A DNA stretch of 64,000 bases from Streptomyces himalayensis subsp. himalayensis (GCF_013778455.1 NZ_JACEHE010000016.1:1-64000), one strand, 5' to 3'; shown: positions 16,719 to 25,417, counted from the first letter of the stretch. The notes: a model not told the origin generated them from the sequence alone. Numbers and translations are program-made.

Positions 16719-17435
16719 TTACGCCAGGCCGTACCCCACCCCGCGCCGCGTCGTGATCAACGGCGGCCCGAGCGCGTCGAGTTTGCGCCGCAGATAGCTG
16801 ATGTACGTCTCCACGACGGTCGACTCGGCGGTGTGTTCGTACTGCCACACATGCCGCAGCAGCTGCTCCTTGGGCACGACCGCGCCGCCGTTGCGCACCA
16901 GGAAGCGCAGCAGGGCGTACTCGGTCGGGGTGAGCTCGACCGCCCGGCCGTCGCGGCGCACGGTGTACGTCGTCTCGTCCAGCTCCAGGTCGCGGTACCG
17001 CAGCGGCGGCCGCTGCGGCAGGACGTCGGCGGGCCGGGTGCGCCGCAGCACCGCGCGGGTACGCGCGACGACCTCGTCGATGTTGAACGGCTTGGTGATG
17101 TAGTCGTCGCCGAAGCCGAGCGCGCCCACGATCTCCGCGGGAGCGTCCCGTGCGGTGATGAAGACAAGCGCCAGCTCCGGCCGCTGCGCGCGCAGTTCGC
17201 GGCCCAGCGCCCGCCCGTCGCCGTCCGGGAGCATCACGTCGAGCAGCGCCGCGTCCGGGCGGGTGCGCTCCGCGAGGGCGAGGGCCTCGCGGACGGTGCC
17301 CGCCGTCATCACCTCAAACCGGTGGTAGCGCAGGGATATGGCGAGGACGTCGGCGATGCTCGGCTCGTCCTCGACGACCAGGACCGTCGACGCCTCGTGC
17401 ACAGCCGCCGCTGCCTCAGGGCCAGGAGAGGTCAT
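16719..17435 (-). CDS. OmpR/PhoB-family response regulator
   Basis: A 238-residue two-component regulator. The receiver domain (about residues 17-130) has VLVVEDEPSIADVL, the phosphorylation aspartate in ALLDVMLPDGDGR, and the switch residues in VFITARD and YITKPFN. The winged-helix domain (about 140-235) closes with the recognition stretch ESTVVETYISYLRRKLD and RRGVGYGL. ATG 17435 was chosen over the longer frame because it directly precedes the domain; the site before it (TGGGG) is weak. Next downstream is its kinase, damaged by an amber codon. It diverges from the MMPL transporter gene, and the 190 bp between them carries four 13-bp direct repeats, a plausible target, since OmpR-type regulators bind direct repeats. 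Confidence 0.9.
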   Translation of the reverse strand: MTSPGPEAAAAVHEASTVLVVEDEPSIADVLAISLRYHRFEVMTAGTVREALALAERTRPDAALLDVMLPDGDGRALGRELRAQRPELALVFITARDAPAEIVGALGFGDDYITKPFNIDEVVARTRAVLRRTRPADVLPQRPPLRYRDLELDETTYTVRRDGRAVELTPTEYALLRFLVRNGGAVVPKEQLLRHVWQYEHTAESTVVETYISYLRRKLDALGPPLITTRRGVGYGLA

Positions 17436-17563
17436 GACCCCAGTATCCGCACGGGCGTTGTACGAAGTGCCGGATCGGAGCTTTGGAGTTCCTTGAGAGT
17501 CATGGACGCGCCGCCCCACGCGTGCGTGCCGCCACGGATTCTGAAGCGCAGGACCCGGGGGAC

Positions 17564-17614
17564 CGACGTACCGATCGACGTACCGAATCGACGTACCGAA
17601 TCGACGTACCGATT
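17564..17614 (+). repeat. four tandem 13-bp direct repeats upstream of the MMPL gene
   Basis: Copies at 17564-17575, 17576-17588, 17589-17601 and 17602-17614 follow CGACGTACCGAAT. The first lacks one base and the last ends ATT. The array stops exactly where the ribosome site AAGGAG (17615-17620) of the MMPL transporter begins. It could be an operator array for a regulator or a leader element. Confidence 0.85.
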
Positions 17615-17628
17615 AAGGAGCGGAAATC

Positions 17629-20121
17629 GTGGCGGCATTGGCACGGTGGTGCTACCGGCACCGGCTGGTGGTCCTGTTGCTGTGGGTGGGGGTGCTGTTC
17701 GGTCTGGGAACCGCGGGAAGCGCGGCCGGGACCGACTACGCCAACGTCTTCTCCCTCCCCGACACGGACTCCAAGCGCGCGATCGACCTGATGCAGAAGG
17801 CCTTCCCGGAGAGCGCGGGCGACACCGACACGGTGGTGTGGAAGGTCGACGACGGCTCGGTGCGCGAAGAGTCCGTACGATCCCGGATCGAGCCCGCGCT
17901 CGAGGACATCGCCGCCATGAAGGGCGTCGGCGAGGTCAGGAGCCCCTACGCGGAGGGGCCGGCGGGCGCCGCGCAGATCAGCGAGAACGGGCGGATCGCG
18001 TATGCGCAGGTCACGTTCACGGAACAGGCGAACTCCGTCCCGAAGGGGCTCGTCGAGGATGTCGTCGACACCGCGCAGGACGCGGAGCGCGACGGCCTCC
18101 AGGTGGAGCTCGGCGGCCAGGCCATCACCCGTATCCAGGAGCCGCCCACCGGCGTCGCCGAGATGGTCGGCATCATCGCCGCGGCGATCATCCTGTTCCT
18201 GGCCTTCGGCTCGGTCTTCGCGATGGTGCTGCCGATCGTCGTCGCCCTCTTCGGCGTCGGCACCGGCATGCTCTCCACGATGCTGATCAGCCATGTCACG
18301 GACGTGGCCGATGTCGCCCCGATTCTCGGGTCGTTGATCGGTCTCGGTGTGGGCATCGACTACGCGCTGTTCATCATCACGCGCCACCGGCGCGGCATCC
18401 TGCGCGGGGCGGATCCGGAGGACGCGGCCGTACAGGCCCTGAACACCTCTGGACGTGCGGTGCTCTTCGCGGGCGGCACGGTCGTCATCGCGCTCGCGGG
18501 CATGCTGGTGATGAACATGCGGTTTCTCGACGGCGTCGTCATCGGGACCTCGCTCACGGTCGTGTTGAGCGTCCTGGCCGCGGTCACGCTGCTGCCCGCC
18601 CTGCTCGGCCTCCTCGGCATGCGGGTCCTCAGCCGCCGTCAGCGCCGCCGGCTGGCGGAGCACGGGCCCGAGCCGGAGAACGCGAGCGGTCTGGCGGCGC
18701 GCTGGTCGTCGTACGTCCAGAAGCGTCCGCGGTCGATCGCGCTGGCCGCCGTCGTGGTGATGGCCGTTCTCGCGCTGCCCGTCCTGTCGCTGCGGCTCGG
18801 CGCCACCGACCAGGGCAACCACCAGGAGTCGACGACGACCCGGCAGGCGTACGACATCCTCGCCGAGGGGTTCGGGGCCGGCTTCAACGGGCCGCTCCAG
18901 GTGGTCACCGAGGCCCCCGACACCGGCGCGCTGGTGGAGCGGATCCGCTCGACGGAGGGCGTCGCGCAGGTCTCCGCGGTCCCGCCGTCCGAGGGCGTGT
19001 CGGTGATCCAGGTGGTGCCGACGACCTCGCCGCAGTCGGAGGCGACGGACCAGCTCATCGACCGGCTGCGGGACCACGTGATCCCGGAGTCGGGCGTGGA
19101 GGCCCATGTGGGCGGCGTGACGGCCGTCTTCAAGGACTTCGCGTCGGTGACAGGCGACCGGCTGCCGTATTTCGTCGCGGCGATCATCGGCCTGGGCTTC
19201 CTGCTCCTGCTGATCGCGTTCCGCTCGCTCGTCGTACCGCTGACGGCCGCGCTGATGAACCTCATCGCGGCGGCAGCGTCCTTCGGCGTCCTGGTGGCGA
19301 TCTTCCAGTGGGGCTGGGGAACGGAGCTCCTGGGAGTCGGCAAGGAGGGCCCGATCACGTCCTTCCTCCCGGTGATCATGCTCTCCCTCCTCTTCGGCCT
19401 CTCGATGGACTACCAGGTGTTCCTGGTGAGCCGGATGCACGAGGAATGGGTGCACACGCGGGACAACGCACGCGCGGTACGCGTCGGCCTCGCCGAGACC
19501 AGCCGCGTCATCAACTGCGCCGCCCTCATCATGATCTGCGTCTTCTCCGCCTTCGTACTGAGCGGCGACATGGAGGGCGCCATGGCGGGCATCGGCCTCG
19601 CGGCGGCGGTCGCCCTGGACGCGTTCATCCTGCGTACGGCGCTGGTACCGGCTGCGATGCATCTGCTGGGCCGGTCCAACTGGTGGCTCCCCGCCTGGCT
19701 GGACAAGCGGCTGCCGCATCTGGCGGTGGAACCGCGCGAGGAGGCGGAGCCGCTCCCGGACACCGCGGCCCACGCGCGCGTACCGGAACCGACGGCCCAC
19801 GCGCGTGTGCCGGAGGCTGCCGACGAGGAGACCAACGGGGTGTCCGCGGTGGCGGTGGTCCACGGCTTCATCCGCACCACGGACGGAGAGCCGGTCTCCG
19901 GCGCCGTCCTGACTCTCCTGTCGAGGGGCGGCCGCCAACTCGACCGCGTCAGGTCGCTGGCCGACGGCTCGTACATCCTGTCGGCACCGTTCCCGGGCGG
20001 CTACCTGCTCGCCGCCTCGGCCCCCGGCTTCGCGCCCCGCGCCCGCCATGTCGTGGTCACGGAGGCCCCTCTGGTGTACGACGTGGAGCTGGCTCCTGAG
20101 GGGGTGGACGCCGTGAACTGA
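17629..20121 (+). CDS. MMPL-family RND transporter with C-terminal carboxypeptidase-regulatory-like domain
   Basis: An 830-residue inner-membrane transporter with the duplicated RND plan: one helix, a large external loop, five helices, then the same again. The proton-relay Asp-Tyr pairs are seen in GLGVGIDYALF (about residue 245) and GLSMDYQVFL (about residue 592). Actinobacterial MMPL proteins export lipids or act in drug efflux. After the last helix comes a linker with a repeated 'AHARVPE' and then an unusual domain (about 738-826, AVVHGFIRTTDGEPVSGAVL) that looks like a transthyretin/carboxypeptidase-regulatory beta-sandwich. GTG 17629 has AAGGAG 8 nt upstream. It diverges from the two-component genes, and the four direct repeats sit in its leader. 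Confidence 0.9.
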   Translation: MAALARWCYRHRLVVLLLWVGVLFGLGTAGSAAGTDYANVFSLPDTDSKRAIDLMQKAFPESAGDTDTVVWKVDDGSVREESVRSRIEPALEDIAAMKGVGEVRSPYAEGPAGAAQISENGRIAYAQVTFTEQANSVPKGLVEDVVDTAQDAERDGLQVELGGQAITRIQEPPTGVAEMVGIIAAAIILFLAFGSVFAMVLPIVVALFGVGTGMLSTMLISHVTDVADVAPILGSLIGLGVGIDYALFIITRHRRGILRGADPEDAAVQALNTSGRAVLFAGGTVVIALAGMLVMNMRFLDGVVIGTSLTVVLSVLAAVTLLPALLGLLGMRVLSRRQRRRLAEHGPEPENASGLAARWSSYVQKRPRSIALAAVVVMAVLALPVLSLRLGATDQGNHQESTTTRQAYDILAEGFGAGFNGPLQVVTEAPDTGALVERIRSTEGVAQVSAVPPSEGVSVIQVVPTTSPQSEATDQLIDRLRDHVIPESGVEAHVGGVTAVFKDFASVTGDRLPYFVAAIIGLGFLLLLIAFRSLVVPLTAALMNLIAAAASFGVLVAIFQWGWGTELLGVGKEGPITSFLPVIMLSLLFGLSMDYQVFLVSRMHEEWVHTRDNARAVRVGLAETSRVINCAALIMICVFSAFVLSGDMEGAMAGIGLAAAVALDAFILRTALVPAAMHLLGRSNWWLPAWLDKRLPHLAVEPREEAEPLPDTAAHARVPEPTAHARVPEAADEETNGVSAVAVVHGFIRTTDGEPVSGAVLTLLSRGGRQLDRVRSLADGSYILSAPFPGGYLLAASAPGFAPRARHVVVTEAPLVYDVELAPEGVDAVN

Positions 20122-20163
20122 GCACGCGTGAGCCGAACCGACCGAGCTGAACCGAAGCGAATC

Positions 20164-20198
20164 GAACCCCTCGCCCGCCGGCTGCGGGCGAGGGGTTC
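20164..20198. terminator. perfect 15-bp bidirectional terminator
   Basis: GAACCCCTCGCCCGC, a 5-nt loop and GCGGGCGAGGGGTTC lie between the convergent MMPL and VOC genes. The stop codon of the VOC gene (20197-20199) overlaps the outer base pairs of the stem. Confidence 0.9.
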
Positions 20199-20604
20199 AA
20201 CTCCGCCCCAGCTCCGGCCGCTTGCTGTAGTCCGTGAACCCGACGACGTTCCCCCATGGATCCGCGACCTCCACTGTCCAGCCCGTGGCCACCGCGAACG
20301 GCTCTTCCAGGACCGGGACCCCCGCCGCCACGAGCGCCCGTGCCGTGGCCCGCGCGTCGCGGACCTCCAGCCAGACACGGGGCCCGGGCCACGGCGGCGG
20401 CCGATACCCGAGGTCCTCCTCCAGCCGCAGCAGAACACCGGGCGCCTCGTCCCCGACCTTCAGCAGCGCGATCCCGGCCTCGTCGAGCCGGAACACCACC
20501 GGAAAACCGGCCCGACGGTAGAACGCCACCGCCTCGTCGAGATCGCCGACGGGCAACAGCACGTTGTCGAAGCCGAGCAGCTCGTACGACGCCTCCTGTG
20601 ACAT
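20197..20604 (-). CDS. VOC-family (glyoxalase/bleomycin-resistance fold) protein
   Basis: A 135-residue protein with the paired beta-alpha-beta-beta-beta modules of the vicinal-oxygen-chelate fold: LLGFDNVLLPVGDLDEAVAFYRRAGF in the first half, and ATARALVAAGVPVLEEP then VADPWGNVVGFTDYSK in the second. One metal ligand may be the early part of the second half (RVWLEV), but a full His/Glu set is not evident, so substrate and even catalysis are open. ATG 20604. It stands alone between terminators, downstream of nothing on its strand except the sdh operon terminator 65 nt away. Confidence 0.82.
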   Translation of the reverse strand: MSQEASYELLGFDNVLLPVGDLDEAVAFYRRAGFPVVFRLDEAGIALLKVGDEAPGVLLRLEEDLGYRPPPWPGPRVWLEVRDARATARALVAAGVPVLEEPFAVATGWTVEVADPWGNVVGFTDYSKRPELGRS

Positions 20605-20668
20605 GGCGTCAGGGTAGGCGGCCCCGGGGGCCTCGTACGGGAGCCATACGGGGGCTCTTCGACGCGCA

Positions 20669-20700
20669 TGGGCCCCGCTCCCAGCCGGGAACGGGGCCCA
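20669..20700 (-). terminator. terminator of the sdhCDAB operon
   Basis: Read on the minus strand, a 14-bp stem (TGGGCCCCGTTCCC with GGGAGCGGGGCCCA, one wobble) and a GGCT loop lie 32 nt past the sdhB stop. Confidence 0.85.
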
Positions 20701-20731
20701 CGTCGACGTACGACCGCGAACGCGGAAACCG

Positions 20732-21490
20732 TCAGAAGCGGCGCGTGATAAGCGCCCGCTTCACCTCCTGAATCGCCTTCGTCACCTCGATACCGCGCGG
20801 GCAGGCGTCCGTGCAGTTGAACGTCGTGCGGCAGCGCCACACGCCGTCCTTGTCGTTGAGGATCTCCAGCCGCTGCTCCCCGGCCTCGTCGCGCGAGTCG
20901 AAGATGAAGCGGTGGGCGTTGACGATGGCGGCCGGGCCGAAGTACTGGCCGTCGTTCCAGAAGACCGGGCACGACGACGTGCAGGCCGCGCAGAGGATGC
21001 ACTTCGTCGTGTCGTCGAAGCGCTCGCGGTCCTCGGCGGACTGCAGACGCTCACGCGTCGGCTCATTGCCGGTGGTCACCAGGAACGGCATGACGTCCCG
21101 GTACGCCTGGAAGAACGGCTCCATGTCCACGACCAGGTCCTTCAGGACCGTGAGGCCCTTGATGGGCTCGACCGTGATGGGCTTCTCCGGGTTGATGTCC
21201 TTGATCAGCGTCTTGCACGCCAGCCGGTTGCGGCCGTTGATGCGCATCGCGTCGGAGCCGCAGATGCCGTGCGCGCAGGAGCGGCGGAACGTCAGCGTGC
21301 CGTCCAGGTCCCACTTGATCTTGTGGAGCCCGTCGAGCACACGCTCCTTCGGGTCGATCTCCAGCTGGAAGTCTTCCCAGGTCGCCTCGGCCGAGACCTC
21401 CGGGTTGAACCGGCGGACCCGGAAGGTGACGGTGATGTAGGGCGAGGCGGCGGACTCCGCCTCGACCTTGTCCATGACAGGGGTAGCCAT
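20732..21490 (-). CDS. sdhB: succinate dehydrogenase iron-sulfur subunit
   Basis: A 252-residue electron-transfer subunit of complex II, bound to SdhA on the cytoplasmic face. The [2Fe-2S] ligands are C72, C77, D80 and C92 (SCAHGICGSD and LACKT); aspartate at the third position is usual. The [4Fe-4S] site reads CILCAACTSSCP, and the [3Fe-4S] site is formed by CRTTFNCTDACPRG with that region. Length and motifs are those of typical SdhB. Its ATG shares one base with the sdhA stop, so translation is coupled. It is the last gene of the operon, followed by a strong terminator. Confidence 0.97.
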   Translation of the reverse strand: MATPVMDKVEAESAASPYITVTFRVRRFNPEVSAEATWEDFQLEIDPKERVLDGLHKIKWDLDGTLTFRRSCAHGICGSDAMRINGRNRLACKTLIKDINPEKPITVEPIKGLTVLKDLVVDMEPFFQAYRDVMPFLVTTGNEPTRERLQSAEDRERFDDTTKCILCAACTSSCPVFWNDGQYFGPAAIVNAHRFIFDSRDEAGEQRLEILNDKDGVWRCRTTFNCTDACPRGIEVTKAIQEVKRALITRRF

Positions 21491-23244
21491 CAGTACTTAC
21501 GCTCCATCGGCTGGTAGCGGGTCTGGACGACCGGCTTGTAGTCGAGGCGGACGGTCTCGGTGCCGTCGTCGCCGACCTCGCGGTACGCCATGGTGTGGCG
21601 CATGAAGTTGACGTCGTCGCGGTTCGGGTAGTCCTCGCGGTAGTGACCGCCGCGGGACTCCTTGCGGGCCAGCGCCGAGATGGCCATGACCTCGGCCAGG
21701 TCGAGCAGGTTGCCCAGCTCGATGGCCTCGAGCAGGTCGGTGTTGAACCGCTTGCCCTTGTCCTGGATGGCGACGTTCCGGTAGCGCTCGCGCAGCTCAC
21801 CGATCTTCTCGACTGCCGTCTTGATCGTCTGCTCGGTGCGGAACACCATGACGTTGGCGTCCATGGTGTCCTGCAGCTCCCGGCGGATCTCGGCGACCCG
21901 CTCGGTGCCGGTGGAGTTGCGCAGCCGCTCGACCTGCTCGACGACGAGCTCGGCCGGGTTCTCCGGGAGTTCGACGTAGTCGTGCTTGGCCGAGTACTCG
22001 GCGGCCGCGATACCGGCGCGCTTGCCGAAGACGTTGATGTCGAGCAGCGAGTTGGTGCCCAGGCGGTTGGCGCCGTGGACCGACACGCAGGCGACCTCAC
22101 CGGCGGCGTACAGGCCCGGGACGACCGTGGTGTTGTCCGCCAGGACCTCACCCTCGACGTTCGTCGGGATGCCGCCCATCGCGTAGTGCGCGGTGGGCTG
22201 GATCGGGATCGGGTCCGTGTAGGGCTCGATGCCGAGGTAGGTGCGCGCGAACTCCGTGATGTCGGGCAGCTTGGCGTCCAGCTGCTCCGGCGGGAGGTGC
22301 GTGAGGTCCAGGTACACGTGGTCGCCCTCGGGACCGCAGCCGCGGCCCTCGCGGATCTCCGTGTAGATGGAGCGGGACACGACGTCGCGGGACGCCAGGT
22401 CCTTCATGACCGGCGCGTACTTCTCCATGAAGCGCTCGCCGTCCTTGTTGCGGAGGATGCCGCCCTCACCGCGGGCGCCCTCCGTCAGCAGGATGCCCAT
22501 GCGCCAGATGCCGGTCGGGTGGAACTGGAAGAACTCCATGTCCTCCAGCGGCAGCCCGCGGCGGTAGACGGCCGCCTGGCCGTCACCGGTCAGCGTGTGA
22601 GCGTTCGACGTCACGCGGAAGAACTTGCCGCAGCCGCCGGACGCGTAGATCACGGCCTTCGCCTGGAAGATGTGGATCTCGCCGGTCGCCAGCTCGTACG
22701 CGACGACACCCGCCGACCGCTTCACGCCGTCGACCTCGGTGATCAGCTGGTCCAGGACGTAGAACTCGTTGAAGAACTCCACGCCCTCCTTGACGCAGTT
22801 CTGGTACAGCGTCTGGAGGATCATGTGGCCGGTGCGGTCCGCGGCGTAGCAGGACCGGCGGACCGGCGCCTCGCCGTGGTTGCGCGAGTGGCCGCCGAAG
22901 CGGCGCTGGTCGATGGTGCCGTTCGGGGTGCGGTTGAACGGCAGGCCCATCTTCTCCAGGTCGAGGACGGAGTCGATGGCCTCCTTCGCGAGGATCTCGG
23001 CGGCGTCCTGGTCGACCAGGTAGTCACCGCCCTTGATCGTGTCGAAGGTGTGCCACTCCCAGTTGTCCTCCTCCACGTTGGCCAGCGCGGCGGCCATGCC
23101 GCCCTGCGCGGCGCCCGTGTGGGAGCGGGTGGGGTAGAGCTTGGTCAGCACGGCGGTACGGCTGCGCTTCGTCGACTCGATGGCCGCGCGCATGCCCGCG
23201 CCACCGGCGCCGACGATGACGGTGTCGTACTTGTGGATCTTCAT
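21490..23244 (-). CDS. sdhA: succinate dehydrogenase flavoprotein subunit
   Basis: The 584-residue catalytic subunit that oxidises succinate to fumarate. The dinucleotide site VIVGAGGAGMRAA opens the protein, and the histidine that carries covalent FAD is H42 in TRSHTGAAQGG. Active-site segments include HPTGIWRMG and, near the arginine region, NRLGTNSLLDINVFGKRAG. Third gene of sdhCDAB, 22 nt after sdhD and overlapping sdhB by 1 nt. The menaquinone-linked TCA role is established for the family. Confidence 0.97.
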   Translation of the reverse strand: MKIHKYDTVIVGAGGAGMRAAIESTKRSRTAVLTKLYPTRSHTGAAQGGMAAALANVEEDNWEWHTFDTIKGGDYLVDQDAAEILAKEAIDSVLDLEKMGLPFNRTPNGTIDQRRFGGHSRNHGEAPVRRSCYAADRTGHMILQTLYQNCVKEGVEFFNEFYVLDQLITEVDGVKRSAGVVAYELATGEIHIFQAKAVIYASGGCGKFFRVTSNAHTLTGDGQAAVYRRGLPLEDMEFFQFHPTGIWRMGILLTEGARGEGGILRNKDGERFMEKYAPVMKDLASRDVVSRSIYTEIREGRGCGPEGDHVYLDLTHLPPEQLDAKLPDITEFARTYLGIEPYTDPIPIQPTAHYAMGGIPTNVEGEVLADNTTVVPGLYAAGEVACVSVHGANRLGTNSLLDINVFGKRAGIAAAEYSAKHDYVELPENPAELVVEQVERLRNSTGTERVAEIRRELQDTMDANVMVFRTEQTIKTAVEKIGELRERYRNVAIQDKGKRFNTDLLEAIELGNLLDLAEVMAISALARKESRGGHYREDYPNRDDVNFMRHTMAYREVGDDGTETVRLDYKPVVQTRYQPMERKY

Positions 23245-23266
23245 GGTTAGCGCCTCAGCCCCGGCT

Positions 23267-23758
23267 CTAGCGGATGTTCGGGTCGAAGGTGAAGATCACC
23301 AGCGTGCCCAGCAGGACGGTGAACACCGTGGCGGTGTACAGCAGCATCTTCAGCCAGAAGCGGGTCATGTCCCGCTCCGCGTAGTCGTTGATGACGGTAC
23401 GCAGACCGTTGCCGCCGTGCAGCATGGCGAGCCACAGCATCAGCAGGTCCCAGATCTGCCAGAACGGGGACGCCCAGCGGCCGGCCACGAAGGCGAAGCC
23501 GATCTTGCTCACGCCGCCGTCCAGTACGAGCTGGATCAGCAGGTGGCCGAGGACCAGGACGACCAGCACGATGCCGGACAGGCGCATGAAGAGCCAGGCG
23601 GCCATCTCGAAGTTGCCGCGGGTCGAGCGCGGGGTCTTCGCGGTGCGCTTGCGTGGCGCCTCGATGACGGGCGCCGGGTTGTCGACGCCGTACGCGGTGC
23701 CGGCGCCGCCCTCGACGGGGCCGATGCCGGACGTTGCGGTGGTGGTGTCAGAAGACAT
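23267..23758 (-). CDS. sdhD: succinate dehydrogenase membrane anchor subunit
   Basis: A 163-residue anchor with a hydrophilic 55-residue N-terminus and three membrane helices. Haem- and quinone-region residues are seen in VVLVLGHLLIQ and in MLHGGNGLRTVINDYAE. Together with SdhC it binds haem b and the quinone and fixes SdhAB to the membrane. It begins 5 nt after sdhC and precedes sdhA. The long N-terminus (Thr/Gly-rich, then RKRTAKTPRSTRGN) is usual in actinomycetes. Confidence 0.94.
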   Translation of the reverse strand: MSSDTTTATSGIGPVEGGAGTAYGVDNPAPVIEAPRKRTAKTPRSTRGNFEMAAWLFMRLSGIVLVVLVLGHLLIQLVLDGGVSKIGFAFVAGRWASPFWQIWDLLMLWLAMLHGGNGLRTVINDYAERDMTRFWLKMLLYTATVFTVLLGTLVIFTFDPNIR

Positions 23759-23763
23759 CGGCC

Positions 23764-24144
23764 TCAGCTCCCGAAGAGTTCACGGACGGCGTGGCCGAGG
23801 ACCGGGTACAGCGCCCCGACCATCAGGACGACCCAGATGCCCATGACGGTCCAGAGCATCTGCTTCTGGTAGCGCGGGCCCTTCGACCAGAAGTCGACGG
23901 CGATGACGCGCAGGCCGTTCAGCGCGTGGAAGAGGATGGCGGCGACGAGGCCGTACTCCAGAAGCGCGACGATCGGCGTCTTGTAGGTGGCAACGACCTG
24001 GTCGTACGCCTCGGGGGAGACGCGGACGAGAGCGGTGTCCAGCACGTGTACGAACAGGAAGAAGAAAATGAGGACGCCGGTGACTCGATGAGCCACCCAC
24101 GACCACATTCCTTCCCGGCCGCGGTACAGCGTTCCAGCCGGCAC
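23764..24144 (-). CDS. sdhC: succinate dehydrogenase cytochrome b556 subunit
   Basis: A 126-residue membrane subunit with three helices. MWSWVAHRVTGVLIFFFLFVH (first helix, with the S/R quinone-site region) and the haem-ligand helix FHALNGLRVIAVDF match the SdhC family. The frame is open much further upstream. I chose GTG 24144 because GGAGG lies 9 nt before it and the product has the family length. It is the first gene of the operon, so the promoter should lie between 24145 and about 24290. Confidence 0.94.
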   Translation of the reverse strand: MPAGTLYRGREGMWSWVAHRVTGVLIFFFLFVHVLDTALVRVSPEAYDQVVATYKTPIVALLEYGLVAAILFHALNGLRVIAVDFWSKGPRYQKQMLWTVMGIWVVLMVGALYPVLGHAVRELFGS

Positions 24145-24292
24145 GGAAGAACCCTCCGGGAGCGGGGATTGGGGCCGCGCCGGCTTGTCTGTCGGTCGGG
24201 CCCGGCCGGGTACGGTCCACCGGCCCCGGCCATCGTAGCGACGACTTGTCGGAACGCTTACGCGGGGCCTACCGATGTGATCAAACAGGCAA

Positions 24293-25087
24293 TCAAACTT
24301 GCACGTACGGGCTATCGGGCCGCCCCGAATCCACTGATTCAGGCGATTCCGGGCCGGGGCCGATGCCCTCCGCCGGCCAGTCGTACGCCATGGGGGACCC
24401 ACCGAGGCCGTGCAGGAGGCGGGAGATCCGGCCCCGGGCGACGCCTCTGAGCTCCTCGGCGGCCTGCACCCGCTCGTCCTCGGGGTCGTTGTTCAGTCGT
24501 GACCGGATTCCTGCGAGCACCTGGTCGAGCGTTTCTTCTGGAGCGACATCGTCCAGGCAGATCACGAAGACATGGCCGAAGCGGCTCTCGTACGCGGCGT
24601 GGGCTGCGCGAAGCGCGGTGGCCGCGGCGCGTGAGTCGGTCCCCGGCTGGTGCGCGGACTCGGCCGCGAGGGCCTGGTGGAGCTCGTCGGGCGTCAGGTC
24701 GTATGCCGCCTCGTCAGCGGCCGCCAGCAGGGAGGCGAGGTCCGGGTAGGGCCGGTGGGCGGCGAGGCGGCGCGCCCAGCGGAGGCTGTCGCAGCAGGCG
24801 AGGAGCGCGTTCTCGGCGACCTCGGCGGGCGCGGTGTTGAACCGCTCCAGTCCGGGCAGGCGCGGTCCCGTGGAGGTACCTCCCAGGTCCTTCAGGCCCT
24901 GGTGGAGGTTTTGGTCCGGTATCGCGGCACGGCCGGGGAGGCGAGGGAAACGATCCGAAGGCAGCGTGCGCTCCTCGTAGGCGGCAGGTGGGGTACTGGC
25001 AGGCGTGGCGCCGGGGTGGTGATGCCGTGCCGTGCGGTGGGGCGTGATGCGGTGCAGGCTTGTTGTAGTGCATGCGGTGCAGTGCAT
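24293..25087 (-). CDS. OHCU decarboxylase-like protein
   Basis: From about residue 78 (LPGLERFNTAPAEVAENALLACC) the protein resembles 2-oxo-4-hydroxy-4-carboxy-5-ureidoimidazoline decarboxylase, the third enzyme in urate-to-allantoin breakdown: LRWARRLAAHRPYPDLASLLAAADEAAYDL, then a helical region ending RFGHVFVICLDDVAPEETLDQVLAGIRSRL. The usual HPRIG-type motif reads AAESAHQPGTDS here, so the active-site histidine region is altered and activity is uncertain. The only conventional in-frame start I find is ATG 25087, giving about 75 residues of His/Thr/Pro-rich sequence unlike the family; the real start may be non-standard and internal. No other urate gene is nearby. Confidence 0.65.
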   Translation of the reverse strand: MHCTACTTTSLHRITPHRTARHHHPGATPASTPPAAYEERTLPSDRFPRLPGRAAIPDQNLHQGLKDLGGTSTGPRLPGLERFNTAPAEVAENALLACCDSLRWARRLAAHRPYPDLASLLAAADEAAYDLTPDELHQALAAESAHQPGTDSRAAATALRAAHAAYESRFGHVFVICLDDVAPEETLDQVLAGIRSRLNNDPEDERVQAAEELRGVARGRISRLLHGLGGSPMAYDWPAEGIGPGPESPESVDSGRPDSPYVQV

Positions 25088-25417
25088 GTGATGCGTGCGG
25101 CGCCCGGATGGTTCCCGACCTGCGTGGTTTCGGTGAATGACTCGTGGTTCTGCGGTGGATGAAGTGATGAATGTGTCGTCACGCTATCGGCCTAGGGCGA
25201 GACCTGTCCGTTCGGTACCAGGAATTCACCCGGACGGCAGAGTTTCAACGCCTGGCGTGGACGTCAGTGGTCATGGATCCGGTCATACGGTCACAGCAAT
25301 GCGTATGCCCGTAGCGCCCCGTAGCGGCCCCCGGCCATACCGGGTGGGCGCGCTCGAAGAATCAGTGACTCGGGAAGCACGGCCCGGCAGGGCCGCGATG
25401 AGGCAGGGTGCGGCTTG
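25088..25417. other. 330-bp divergent intergenic region
   Basis: It lies between the OHCU-like and hexosaminidase genes, is lower in GC than its surroundings, and must carry both promoters. I found a single good half (AGTGGTC at 25265) of the known DasR operator but no matching right half. No gene or convincing hairpin is visible. Confidence 0.5.

Noticed and set aside
24200..24290. A promoter for sdhCDAB based on a TACGAT hexamer
   Set aside because: No -35 hexamer at a proper distance was found, so I leave the promoter position unassigned.
25265..25280. Possible DasR operator (dre) before the hexosaminidase gene
   Set aside because: Only the left half (AGTGGTC) fits; the right half does not match ACCANT, so I do not call it.
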